Positions 8,301 through 16,275 of a stretch of 45,448 nucleotides of DNA are shown here, piece after piece. The notes under the pieces were generated by a model. The model had not been told where the DNA came from and made no database searches. It worked only from the letters and a program-made list of their open reading frames with translations. The position numbers and the translations under genes were made by a program. Source of the DNA: Lentisphaerae bacterium GWF2_45_14 (lineage in GTDB: Bacteria; Verrucomicrobiota; Lentisphaeria; Victivallales; GWF2-45-14); contig MHBG01000122.1 of the NCBI GenBank assembly GCA_001804785.1, forward strand, positions 16,541 to 61,988. The letters are read 5' to 3'. How positions within the stretch are numbered: position 1 is the stretch's first letter; each line of letters opens with the position of its first letter.

Positions 8301-11048
8301 GGTCATACGGCGCTTAAAAAGATCAGAGTCGAAAAGTCTGATATGCCGAACTTTTTTATTGAGGCTCTGACAGTTTCCGGCGCTAAAGTCTATACGGCCG
8401 TGAAGGAAATTCACGTGCCGCCTGAAAAGAAAGTCCTTAACGTGGAAGTCGTCAGCGTTAAGGCGAAGGTCAGTCCTTCTGAAAAAGTGCAAATAAAACT
8501 TAAGATAAGCGGGGCTGACGGCAAACCTGTGACGGGACAGACTGTTGTAACCGTCTACGATAAGTCTCTTGAATATATATCAGGCGGCAGCAATGTGCCT
8601 GCGATACTTCCCTTTTTCTGGAAATGGAAGAATTATTTTTATTCATATACACTGGACACCTTAAAAACATCCAGGAATATTTTTAAAGGTGGTGAGAAGA
8701 GACTATCTAACCTTGGTATGTTTGAGTCCTATAACGATGTTTTGTTGGGCGGTGATAATCTTTCTTGCGATGGGGAGGCTCCCGCACTTTCGGCCGGTTT
8801 TCTTAGAAAAGCAAAAAATGTTTTGGCGGAATCATCTGGAAGTTCGGAATCACCTGAACGTCCGGTAGTTGTGCGCGAGCATTTTGCGGATACCGCATTC
8901 TGGGCCTTCAATATAATTCCCGACAAGAACGGGGAGGCCGTCATCGAGCTGGTTATGCCGGAAAATCTCAGCACGTGGAAAGTAAAGGCGTGGACAATGG
9001 CGAGCGGCTGCCGTGTGGGGCAGGGCGAGACGGAACTCATTACTTCCAAAGATTTTATAGTGCGTATGGAAGCTCCGCGCTTCTTTGTCGAAGGCGATCA
9101 GGTAATGCTTTCGGCTATCATACATAATTACAACAAGGCCGCAAAAAAAGGGACTGTCTCAATCTCGTTCGAGGGAAATTCGCTCTCCCTTGCGGATACT
9201 CCGGCTAAACTTGACATCGAAATCCCGGCAGGCGGCGAAAAACGAGTTGACTGGCTGGTGAAGGCCCTGAAAGAAGGCCGCGAAACAGTAACGATGGCGT
9301 CTGTGGTCAGCGGCGATTCCGATGGCGTGAAAATGAGTTTCCCGGTACTCGTTCACGGCATGAAAAAACAGATATCGTTTTCGGGTTTTGTTCCAGCGGA
9401 TAAAGTGGCGGCGTCAGCCGTTTTCCAGTTCGATGTCCCTGAAAAACTCAGAACGGAAGAAAGCGTGCTTGTAATCAATTTCCGTCCGTCTCTCGCCGGA
9501 GTACTTGCGGATGCCCTTCCATATCTCGCAAATTATCCCTACGGCTGCACGGAGCAGACGCTTAACAGTTTTCTTCCCGCGGTGATGGTAAGGACGGCGT
9601 TGGCGGATATGAAAATTACTTCGGCATGCCCGGAGCTTGATGAAGAACGGCTTTCCAATATTGTTGAAACGGGAATGAAAAAACTCATGGATATGCAGCT
9701 TCCCGATGGCGGATGGGGCTGGTTTCCGGGCGGGAGGAAATTTTCCGCACATCTCACATCAATTGTCCTGCATGGCTTGAAAATGGCATCGAAGGCTGGG
9801 ATTGCCGTGGACGGCTCCGCCATTGAGCGCGCCAAAAATTGCTTAGTTAATTACCAAATCAAAAGAATTAAGGAGATAGCGGAAAAGGATCACAGTGTTG
9901 GCGATAGTGACGCGCTTGTTTTTCGTACTCTTGCCGAGTATTCGGTCAGGGACGGCAAAATGAAAAACTATCTTTATGAAAACCGCAAAGAGCTGGGGCT
10001 TTACGGGAAGACGCTTTTCGCTCTAGGCCTTGACCCTGCGGCAGACCGGCATATGCTGGAAAATCTCCTCAAGAATATCGAGCAGTACCTGATTCGCGAT
10101 TCCGAAAATCAGACAGTGTATCTTGATGTGCCGCGTTCCTTCTGGTGGTTCTGGTATGGTGATGATATCGAGACACAAGCCCATTACCTTGAGCTTCTTA
10201 TGGATATAAAGTCTGATTCGGATGTCATTCCTGGCCTTGTCAAATATATTGTCTGCAACCGGAAGAACTCCACTTACTGGAAATCCACGCGCGATACGGC
10301 TTACTGCATAGAGGCGCTGCTTGAATATTTCAGGAAAAGCGGCGAAAATGAAACCGATATGAATGTCGAAATTTTCCTTGACGGCAAATCCCTTGAAAAG
10401 TGGAAGGTAAACAAGGCAAATCTATTGTCGGTAGACGGGACTCTTCATCTTTCCGGCTCGAGGATTGCCGCGGGAAAGCATGTCGTCGAAATTCGTAAAA
10501 ATGGTAACGGCCGCCTTTTCTGCGACGCATACTTTTCATATTTTTCGCTGGAGGATTTCATAACGGCAAGTGGATTGGATATCAAAATCAACCGCAATTA
10601 CTACCTTCTGAAGAATAAGAATTCCAGTTCCGCCGCGCCAGGCGCACACGGTCAGCCGGTCGATGTGAAGGTCGGGTCTTTTGAGAAGCTTCAGCTTGGG
10701 GATCTTTCGACTGTTAAAAGTGGGGAAATGGTTGAAGTAGAGCTTGTTGTCGAAAGTAAGAACGACTATGAGTATATCATGTTTGAAGACATGAAGGCCG
10801 CCGGATTCGAAAGTGTAGAACTCAGAAGCGGCTACACTTCAAACGCGCTCGGCGCGTATATGGAGTTCAGGGATACGAAGGTTTGCTTTTTTGTGACTAA
10901 TCTTCCACGCGGCAAGCATAGTATAAGCTATCGCCTTCGTGCGGAAACACCGGGGAGATTTAGTGCGCTTCCAGCACGTGTTGAGGCCATGTACGCGCCG
11001 GAGATTAACGCGAACTCGAATGAGATGAAAATCAAAATTGATGAATGA
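5334..11048 (+). CDS. Thioester alpha-2-macroglobulin family lipoprotein
   Basis: This 1904-residue envelope protein is chosen to start at ATG 5334, which has a GGGGGA ribosome binding site; the in-frame ATG at 5307 has none. The signal peptide ends at C17 (FISC, a slightly atypical lipobox), so it is probably a lipoprotein. Residues 20-440 are helical and TPR-like. Macroglobulin domains follow, with the typical MG2 motif TDRPVYRPGD near residue 590 and the YfaS-type A2M domain near 1180-1290. The thioester motif CTEQ is intact at C1405, followed by the alpha-helical toroid region and a C-terminal receptor-binding-like domain. Family members trap proteases by covalent bonding through the thioester. 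Bacterial homologues often sit beside penicillin-binding protein 1C; here the neighbours are a small lipoprotein and uvsE instead. Confidence 0.95.
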   Translation: MKNHLYFLILFISFISCADDFTTLYGKAEKDYLAGNYLDAFNGFNSIVINPSSDAFPGLGKAFSNAFECLGRLNKWPRTDSFREDALKVHPSNWRILSIAGKSLKAAPHYGRIINGKFERGSWGGVNSSARDRAMSIALLAKAVKFMGGNVSPSEKSEVYLLLADALMAHCGGTYSWKLQSLTDVVNLPDFQNGNIYGRSSYAPVDKDGNPVFYKTPESFGSARNDGERWRWALYMAEKNGSRTAALKLAEFLENQFGARTLYHSRDIFDKLSAEDGPYSLYSLADNETIALLSTGVKRFKLPDESNYIKIYRKASAFRNLADIYIERRQYEKAEECLRECLKAANNGADTFKQITGNFGEFKGMSSQAAGLKALLNFSFRNGKELKLTAHRIKIKKLLDDFKACFSGKSKQIPDIRNVGEYIVEKNRTEYIGEQVAEWTQKLEPAPHHWGCNTTIETPLSDAGAYLVEGRLQNGNTSRIVVWIEGIVLIRKAGDERNIFMVCDAVTGAPVADSGIEVFGYNTSDNENRIWDFTIKTDTNGVAFSYDNSNFYETLIATTKDGRLAFSGPEILGFENRTDTQKFSKKFCITDRPVYRPGDTVKFKIWSATPSYAESTEWPEKGELVVNINDPAGTEVFKGSTKLDRWGGVNLEFKIPLNAKLGIYRIAGWGTFRVEEYKKPEFEVLIENPRETVKLGEKFTTSINVRYYFGAPVTNAKVKYTVSRAVYRMQWFPSGPWDWLYGKGYWCFANLVPPPWADGRPETVMAKTVDVGPDGLVKIEVDTAETKQIFGDKDYEYTIEAEVTDSSRRTIYGTGSVVAIAKPFNVYIWTTNGYYNSGDTISVCAAARTCNGIPVAGKGVLKLIKIRYDKDGKSAETLAESWPLDTGESGEAVIKIKAAQAGQFKLLYTIVDVKNNSINGACYFNVFGKDAIDNSFKFNEIELLCDKAVYSPGEDVALMITAARKDSTVYLFVKPKNAAYPKPEIIKLDGHTALKKIRVEKSDMPNFFIEALTVSGAKVYTAVKEIHVPPEKKVLNVEVVSVKAKVSPSEKVQIKLKISGADGKPVTGQTVVTVYDKSLEYISGGSNVPAILPFFWKWKNYFYSYTLDTLKTSRNIFKGGEKRLSNLGMFESYNDVLLGGDNLSCDGEAPALSAGFLRKAKNVLAESSGSSESPERPVVVREHFADTAFWAFNIIPDKNGEAVIELVMPENLSTWKVKAWTMASGCRVGQGETELITSKDFIVRMEAPRFFVEGDQVMLSAIIHNYNKAAKKGTVSISFEGNSLSLADTPAKLDIEIPAGGEKRVDWLVKALKEGRETVTMASVVSGDSDGVKMSFPVLVHGMKKQISFSGFVPADKVAASAVFQFDVPEKLRTEESVLVINFRPSLAGVLADALPYLANYPYGCTEQTLNSFLPAVMVRTALADMKITSACPELDEERLSNIVETGMKKLMDMQLPDGGWGWFPGGRKFSAHLTSIVLHGLKMASKAGIAVDGSAIERAKNCLVNYQIKRIKEIAEKDHSVGDSDALVFRTLAEYSVRDGKMKNYLYENRKELGLYGKTLFALGLDPAADRHMLENLLKNIEQYLIRDSENQTVYLDVPRSFWWFWYGDDIETQAHYLELLMDIKSDSDVIPGLVKYIVCNRKNSTYWKSTRDTAYCIEALLEYFRKSGENETDMNVEIFLDGKSLEKWKVNKANLLSVDGTLHLSGSRIAAGKHVVEIRKNGNGRLFCDAYFSYFSLEDFITASGLDIKINRNYYLLKNKNSSSAAPGAHGQPVDVKVGSFEKLQLGDLSTVKSGEMVEVELVVESKNDYEYIMFEDMKAAGFESVELRSGYTSNALGAYMEFRDTKVCFFVTNLPRGKHSISYRLRAETPGRFSALPARVEAMYAPEINANSNEMKIKIDE

Positions 11049-11074
11049 TTTCCAGAGAGGGATGAGGCTCCTTA

Positions 11075-12007
11075 ATGATTAGAACGGGATTATGCTGTAT
11101 TTTCAAGGATGCGCCTCTGAAATTCAGACAGACGACAGCGAAGGCGCTTTCGGTTCTTTCCGCGAAAGAGAGGATTCGCAAGGTTTCCGGCCTCTGTCTT
11201 GAAAACACGAAAACACTTCTGAAAGCGCTTGAGACCGTAAGCAGTCTAAATATAAAGTCGTTCAGAATCCTTTCGCCGCTTTTTCCGATATATACGCACC
11301 CGGAATACGGTTATACGCTTGACTCACTGCCCGAACGCGATGAAATCATCAGCGTCTTCGAGAAAATAAGAAAGTTCCGTGCCGACAACGATATAAGGCT
11401 GAGTTTTCATCCAGACCAGTTTATCGTGATTTCCTCTCCCCGCATTTCCGTAGTGAGAAATTCGATATCCGAACTCCGCTATCAGGCGATGCTTTGCGAG
11501 CTTGTCGGCGCGGATGTCATAAATATCCATGCGGGCGGGGTTTACGGGGATAAGACTTCCGCGCTGAAATGCTTTGAAGCAAATTTTAAAGGGCTTCCGG
11601 CAAGTGTCGGAAAGTATATCACTCTTGAAAACGACGATGTGAGTTATACAGTAAAAGACCTTGCTCCGTTATGTCGCAGCCTGAAGATTCCGCTAGTCTA
11701 TGACGTCCATCACCACCGCTGCAATCCCGACGGGCTGAGTATTTCCGTGGCGACTAAGCTTTGTGTCGAATCATGGAAGAGGTCAGGGGGGCATGAGGCG
11801 TATTTTCATATCTCGTCTCCGCGCGAAGGGTGGGGCTCCGGGAAGTCGAAACCCCATGCTGATTATATAGATATAAAAGATTTTCCGGATGACTGGCTCA
11901 AGCTTGAATACGATTTCACTCTTGATATCGAAGCGAAGGCCAAGGAACTTGCGGTACTTAAATTTATGAAGGAGAAGAAAATAGCTTCTCTTTTGAAAAT
12001 ATTATGA
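11075..12007 (+). CDS. uvsE: UV damage endonuclease UvsE/UvdE
   Basis: This is a 310-residue TIM-barrel endonuclease, close to the usual bacterial length. UvdE-family enzymes nick DNA directly 5' of UV photoproducts and some other lesions, starting a repair route independent of UvrABC. The metal-site segments are present in order: SFHPDQF, NIHAGG, ENDD, DVHHHRC and KPHADYID. A GAGG ribosome binding site lies seven bases before the ATG. It follows the alpha-2-macroglobulin gene by 26 bases and probably rides on that transcript, although I see no functional link between the two. Confidence 0.95.
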   Translation: MIRTGLCCIFKDAPLKFRQTTAKALSVLSAKERIRKVSGLCLENTKTLLKALETVSSLNIKSFRILSPLFPIYTHPEYGYTLDSLPERDEIISVFEKIRKFRADNDIRLSFHPDQFIVISSPRISVVRNSISELRYQAMLCELVGADVINIHAGGVYGDKTSALKCFEANFKGLPASVGKYITLENDDVSYTVKDLAPLCRSLKIPLVYDVHHHRCNPDGLSISVATKLCVESWKRSGGHEAYFHISSPREGWGSGKSKPHADYIDIKDFPDDWLKLEYDFTLDIEAKAKELAVLKFMKEKKIASLLKIL

Positions 12008-12049
12008 TACCGGATTATCTTTATTCTCTCAAAAAAGGAAATCTTCACC

Positions 12050-12403
12050 ATGAGTTCCGTTCTTCTTAAAACAATCTTTCTGCTGGCTCTTTCGAATATT
12101 TTCATGATATTTGCATGGTACGGGCATTTGAAAAATCTCAACAACAAGCCCCTGATGATTGCTGTTCTTGCCAGTTGGGGCATTGCGTTTTTCGAGTACA
12201 TGATTCAAGTTCCCGCAAATCGGATAGGCCATACCGAATTGAGCCTTGGTCAGCTTAAAATCCTTCAGGAGGTCATAACGCTCGGCGTTTTTGTGCCGTT
12301 CGCCGTCTTCTACATGAAGGAGAGCATCAAGCTGGACTACCTTTGGGCAGGCCTTTGTCTGATGGGCGCCGTTTTCTTTATCTTCCGAAGCAGCGGAAAA
12401 TAA
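12050..12403 (+). CDS. DUF486 (DMT-like) small membrane protein
   Basis: This is a 117-residue protein with four predicted membrane helices (about 5-25, 35-52, 72-90 and 95-113). The pattern around the second and third helices, including the FFEYMIQVPANRIGH segment, is the signature of the DUF486 family. That family resembles half-size drug/metabolite transporters and likely works as an oligomer, but its substrate is unknown. An AAGGAA ribosome binding site precedes the ATG. The stop codon abuts the stop codon of the opposing hydrolase gene with no base between them, so the two converging transcripts must overlap. It ends the plus-strand run that began at 4788. Confidence 0.9.
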   Translation: MSSVLLKTIFLLALSNIFMIFAWYGHLKNLNNKPLMIAVLASWGIAFFEYMIQVPANRIGHTELSLGQLKILQEVITLGVFVPFAVFYMKESIKLDYLWAGLCLMGAVFFIFRSSGK

Positions 12404-14047
12404 TTATGCCAATGTTTTTTTAATCGCCTGATTGATTCTCTCGCGTTTGTTAAGGAGCCATTCCTTGCCGCGCGGATAGTTGTCCATGGCGAATCTGCCG
12501 TTCACATCTTCCTTGAGAAGCTTTGATGTTTTTTCTCTGCCAATCATTGATTCAAGAAGTTTCAGCGCGCGGAGGTCCTGAAGTCCCTCACGCATGACTT
12601 CATGACGTATTGAATCGACCGGGCCGTTCTCTCCCGGATAGACGAGGAACGCATCGCCTGACGGAAAGGCCTTGCCCGCATCGGTAATTTCGTAAGGGTT
12701 GATTTCCTTTATCGAATACTGAGAATACCAGAAGTTATAGCCCCAGTGCAGAAAGCCGCCGATTTCATAATCGTAGAGGAGCATGCCGAGAATCCTGTTT
12801 CTTTCTGACGGCATGGCAAAGAAGCGGTTCGGTACCTTTATGGCTTGACTGCAGCAATAATATGTCCAGAGGTCTTTGATTTTTCTTTCCCTGAAGGGTT
12901 CTATGTGGTTGTTTGATGGAACGGGATTTTTTACAAGACCCGAGTCGTAGAAATCTATACTTGAGAGGGCATCCATTATGGTCATGCCTTCCAGATGGGG
13001 AGCTGCGGCTTCCAGGGCTTTGCGATAGGATTCCATGTGTTGTACTCCGGGCTCATCAGAGATATGGAATACGCAGATTGACTCGAGTTTATTTTCTCTG
13101 ATGAATCTTCTGAGTGCCGGGAGAAATTGGGCGAGAAAATTTTTGTAATCGTCTCCAGCCGCATCGGTTTCCCATCCGAATATTTTCTTTTCAACGCCGT
13201 TTTCCCTGGCTATTATTTTTGGTGCGTGTCCAGCTCCCCACTGTGTGAAGAGATGCGAGAACTCGATATATTTTATATTGTTGCGGAAGAGCATATCTAT
13301 CCAGCGTGTGAGTCTGCTGAACTCAAAACTGTATTTATCAGCCTTTTTTTCTATATCAACGAGTTGAACTGTCAGCCTTTCACCGTCGACTTTAGTATCC
13401 AGTGGCGGAGTGAAGAGCGGGGTCAATATCATATTTATCCCGTGCTCAGAGGCGTTTTTAACGAATTTCTCGACGAGTGTCCAGTATTTTTCGCTCCAGA
13501 CTTCCGCGTTGTAACGTGTCGCTATGCAGTCGCTGTGGAACCATTCGGTATGCTTTAATATTTGCTCCGGCAGCGCGGCATTTATTATTTCAAGAGCGAA
13601 CTCTTCGCTTTTTGTGACGGGGCCTTCGGGGAGTTCGAAATTGAGGGATATTTTTATTTTATATATTTCGGCTTTGTACGAGGACGGTATATTCACGGTA
13701 ATCCAGAGGCTGCGCCATTGGCATGGAACGACTTGCGTTTTCTCGAAGTCATTCAATATGTCAGGGTACATTCCAGCGCTTTTTTTCAGGAAGTTGTCGT
13801 CGAAGAGATTTGAGGCCACATTGCATGGGGCCAGTTCGACCGCTCTTATTTGTACAATGTCTTTCAGCGGCGAATCGATTGAAACGCCTATATCTTTAAT
13901 CATGCGGTCGCTATAGTATGCCAGTTGGAATGAGTATACCTCGCCCAGCAGTGCGGAACCATTTTTAAATTCGGTGTCAGGAAGAGATTCCTCGCCGAAA
14001 ACTTTAGTTAGGGAACTTAGGAGACGTGTTTGAAAATTTATTTTCAT
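12404..14047 (-). CDS. GH123/DUF4091-type glycoside hydrolase
   Basis: This 547-residue protein has no signal peptide and is probably cytoplasmic. An N-terminal beta-rich domain (about 1-160) is followed by a barrel domain of the GH123/DUF4091 type. The motif VFHISDEPG holds adjacent D331 and E332, matching the Asp-Glu pair that GH123 N-acetyl-beta-galactosaminidases use for substrate-assisted catalysis. The C-terminal segment with GGFLHWGYNFWY and YPGENGPVDSIRHEVMREGLQD is typical of DUF4091 proteins. The substrate is probably an N-acetylhexosamine glycan or oligosaccharide, inferred from the family. An AAGGAG ribosome binding site lies upstream. The gene is divergent from a GntR/LacI-type regulator, with an operator inside its own promoter. 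Confidence 0.88.
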   Translation of the reverse strand: MKINFQTRLLSSLTKVFGEESLPDTEFKNGSALLGEVYSFQLAYYSDRMIKDIGVSIDSPLKDIVQIRAVELAPCNVASNLFDDNFLKKSAGMYPDILNDFEKTQVVPCQWRSLWITVNIPSSYKAEIYKIKISLNFELPEGPVTKSEEFALEIINAALPEQILKHTEWFHSDCIATRYNAEVWSEKYWTLVEKFVKNASEHGINMILTPLFTPPLDTKVDGERLTVQLVDIEKKADKYSFEFSRLTRWIDMLFRNNIKYIEFSHLFTQWGAGHAPKIIARENGVEKKIFGWETDAAGDDYKNFLAQFLPALRRFIRENKLESICVFHISDEPGVQHMESYRKALEAAAPHLEGMTIMDALSSIDFYDSGLVKNPVPSNNHIEPFRERKIKDLWTYYCCSQAIKVPNRFFAMPSERNRILGMLLYDYEIGGFLHWGYNFWYSQYSIKEINPYEITDAGKAFPSGDAFLVYPGENGPVDSIRHEVMREGLQDLRALKLLESMIGREKTSKLLKEDVNGRFAMDNYPRGKEWLLNKRERINQAIKKTLA

Positions 14048-14089
14048 GATATATTTTCTCCTTTGAATTGTTTGTTATCATTTTAATAT

Positions 14090-14112
14090 ATTGTATCGAT
14101 ACGCGATGCAAT
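14090..14112. promoter_or_regulatory. Palindromic operator between GH123 gene and its regulator
   Basis: The 23-bp site has arms ATTGnATCG and CGATnCAAT separated by five bases. Its size suits a dimeric GntR/LacI-type repressor. It lies 22 bases upstream of the regulator gene and inside the hydrolase promoter, so it could control both. The regulator at 14135 is the obvious candidate to bind it (inference). Confidence 0.6.
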
Positions 14113-14117
14113 TTCAA
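14090..14117 (-). promoter_or_regulatory. Sigma70-type promoter of the GH123 gene
   Basis: Read on the minus strand, the -35 hexamer TTGAAA (14117-14112) is followed after 16 bases by TACAAT (14095-14090). Each hexamer matches consensus at five of six positions. The hydrolase start codon lies about 45 bases further on. The spacer is filled by the palindrome listed separately, so a bound repressor would exclude RNA polymerase. Confidence 0.6.
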
Positions 14118-14134
14118 CAAGTTTTCGAAAAATT

Positions 14135-15247
14135 ATGAAAAAAAAAAGTATAAACAGCGCGACGAAGCATAGGCAGCTCCTTGATATTCTGCGTTCGGAA
14201 ATAGAAAGAAAAGCCTTCAAGAATAATAAGTTCCATACCGTAAGAAAGCTTATGGACGCTTATTCCGTGAGTCAAGCCACCGTGACAAGGGCGTTGGAAG
14301 CGCTTCTTAACGAGGGATTGATATACAGTGTGCCGGGAAAGGGACTCTTCGTCTCCGCGGTAAAAAAAGATCAGGAGCTTCGTGCGGGTCTTAAGGTACT
14401 TAACTACATTGTTCGGGACAACGATATATTCAGTCCATGTTCCAGTCCCGCAAATTGGTTTGTAAGCAAGGATATTCTGGAGGGCGTACTGGGCGAGGCC
14501 TATTCAAGAGGATACTTTGTAAATATTATTCCGTCTGGTGGAAATCTGGACAATAGAACATACATCGAATCGATTATTGATTGTCCCAGGGAAAGCGTCT
14601 TTATCTTTTCCTGCTATAATATATATGAGGACATGATACAGCGCTGCATAAATAAAAACGTCCCATATTCCGTATACTGCTGGCACGAAAAGCAAAACAG
14701 GAAAATAAATCAGCTCTGGGTCGATATAGAACACGCAGCCTATACAATTACAAAATATCTTATACGATTAGGCCATAAGGAGATCGGCTTTGTCGGCGGA
14801 GCTCTAGCCAGCCATCGTTATAAGGGTTTTCGCAAAGCGATGCGGGAGGCCGCACTCAAGTGTCCTGCGTCGCGCGTCCTGATTTTCGAAGAAGGTTCCA
14901 TTGAGGGTACCGCCGCTGCGGCCGAAGATTTTCTTCGATCAAATCCCGGCATAACTGCTCTTTCCTGCTCAAGCGATATGCGTGCGATTGGTGTTATGAA
15001 AGCGGCTTCGGCGTTGCGAATAAATGTGCCTGGTGATCTTTCCATAGCTGGTATTGACGATATTTCCGAACTTTATCCGGTCTCGCCGGAGCTTACTACG
15101 ATGCGTTTTCCCCGCAAGGAGCTGGGGCGCGCCCTTGTCAATCTCGTCGACGGAATAAAAAAGTCGGGACTCGTCGAAACGAGCCTTCTTTATACCTCTC
15201 TTGCGGAAAAGGATTCCTGCCGGAAAATCAGAAAAGGATTCAACTAG
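14135..15247 (+). CDS. GntR-type HTH / LacI-type ligand-binding transcriptional regulator
   Basis: This is a 370-residue regulator. Residues 10-75 form a GntR-type winged helix (VRKLMDAYSVSQATVTRALEALLNEGLI, then the PGKGLFV wing). Residues 90-360 resemble the periplasmic-binding-like sensor of LacI proteins, with LIRLGHKEIGFVGG and the VPGDLSIAGIDD motif near the C-terminus. This mixed architecture usually binds a sugar or sugar derivative. It is divergent from the GH123-type hydrolase, whose product or substrate is the likely inducer. No clear ribosome binding site precedes the ATG, and the stretch is A-rich. Its stop codon overlaps that of the opposing exchanger gene within one CTAG. Confidence 0.9.
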   Translation: MKKKSINSATKHRQLLDILRSEIERKAFKNNKFHTVRKLMDAYSVSQATVTRALEALLNEGLIYSVPGKGLFVSAVKKDQELRAGLKVLNYIVRDNDIFSPCSSPANWFVSKDILEGVLGEAYSRGYFVNIIPSGGNLDNRTYIESIIDCPRESVFIFSCYNIYEDMIQRCINKNVPYSVYCWHEKQNRKINQLWVDIEHAAYTITKYLIRLGHKEIGFVGGALASHRYKGFRKAMREAALKCPASRVLIFEEGSIEGTAAAAEDFLRSNPGITALSCSSDMRAIGVMKAASALRINVPGDLSIAGIDDISELYPVSPELTTMRFPRKELGRALVNLVDGIKKSGLVETSLLYTSLAEKDSCRKIRKGFN

Positions 15248-16206
15248 CCACGCACGGTCAGTGTCACTATGTACAGCACGTAAATGCTGAGGAAAACAGC
15301 TCCTTCTGTTCTGCTGATATTTTTTTTAGTCCACATAAATGGAAGCAGCAGCAAAGCTAGAACCGCCACGGTGAAAAGGTCCATGTTGTTTATTCCAGGC
15401 GCAGTTATCGGGACAATCATCCCGGCAAATCCAAGTATTCCCAGAATATTGAAGATGCACGAACCTACGATATTACCTATGGCGATATCTGCTTCCTTTT
15501 TTATGGCCGCGACTACCGAAGTAGCGAGTTCGGGCAGGCTTGTTCCGATAGCGACTATGGTAAGACCGATGACTGCTTCACTGGCGCCGAGCCAGCGCGC
15601 GAGTTCTACAGCCCCTCTTATCAGGCACTCCGAGCCGCCAACCAAAATCAGCAGTCCTGCGATAATGAGGACTATTTGCAATGGCACACTTCTTGCCAGA
15701 AGGGATTTTTCATTTTTGAAATCAATCTCAGCTTCGTCAGCAACATCTTTTCCTTTGATGTTCTGAATACGCGCCATTCTTATATTTATGAGGGTATAAG
15801 CGATAAAAAGAGCAAACATCGTCGCGGCCTCGAAACGCCCGATTGTTCCGTTCATCAGGAAAGAACAGCAGAGCAACGTCGCGAATATCATGACTGGCGT
15901 GTCGAATTTTATAAGCTGATTTTTGACTTTAAGCGGGGCAATAAGGGCAGCAAGTCCGAGAATGAGGGCAATGTTGCATATATTTGAACCGATGACGTTC
16001 CCTGCCGCTATGTCGCCCTTGCCGGTGGCGGCTGCCTCAAGGCTTACTATGAATTCCGGCATGCTTGTTCCGCACGCGACTATCGTAAGACCGATAAGAA
16101 GCGGTGTGACCCCCAGTTTGAATGCGAGGTGGGAACTTCCTTTTACAAGGAATTCCGCGCCGTAGTAAAGCATTACGAGTCCGAAGAGCAGCAAAATAAC
16201 AGTCAT
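15244..16206 (-). CDS. CaxA/YrbG-type Na+/Ca2+ exchanger
   Basis: This 320-residue inner-membrane protein has about ten membrane helices in two inverted repeats. The first repeat carries GTSMPEFIVSLEA with GNVIGSNICNI; the second carries GTSLPELATSVVAA with GNIVGSCIFNI. These are the ion-coordinating alpha-repeats of the calcium/cation antiporter superfamily. It probably exports Ca2+ in exchange for Na+ or H+, but direction and ion preference cannot be read from sequence. It lies 69 bases downstream of the recombinase gene on the same strand and may be at the end of the pyrG-xer transcript. Only a weak AAAGG lies upstream, at a long spacing. Confidence 0.93.
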   Translation of the reverse strand: MTVILLLFGLVMLYYGAEFLVKGSSHLAFKLGVTPLLIGLTIVACGTSMPEFIVSLEAAATGKGDIAAGNVIGSNICNIALILGLAALIAPLKVKNQLIKFDTPVMIFATLLCCSFLMNGTIGRFEAATMFALFIAYTLINIRMARIQNIKGKDVADEAEIDFKNEKSLLARSVPLQIVLIIAGLLILVGGSECLIRGAVELARWLGASEAVIGLTIVAIGTSLPELATSVVAAIKKEADIAIGNIVGSCIFNILGILGFAGMIVPITAPGINNMDLFTVAVLALLLLPFMWTKKNISRTEGAVFLSIYVLYIVTLTVRG

Positions 16207-16275
16207 GCAGATATCCAGCCTTTCTTTATTATGCGGATTCCAATAAATATAGCTGAAGAAGCGTCAAAGACAATC

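Noticed and set aside
13127..13916. Overlapping plus-strand frames of 83-143 codons inside the GH123 gene
   Set aside because: They are shadows of the hydrolase on the other strand; no ribosome binding site or family pattern.
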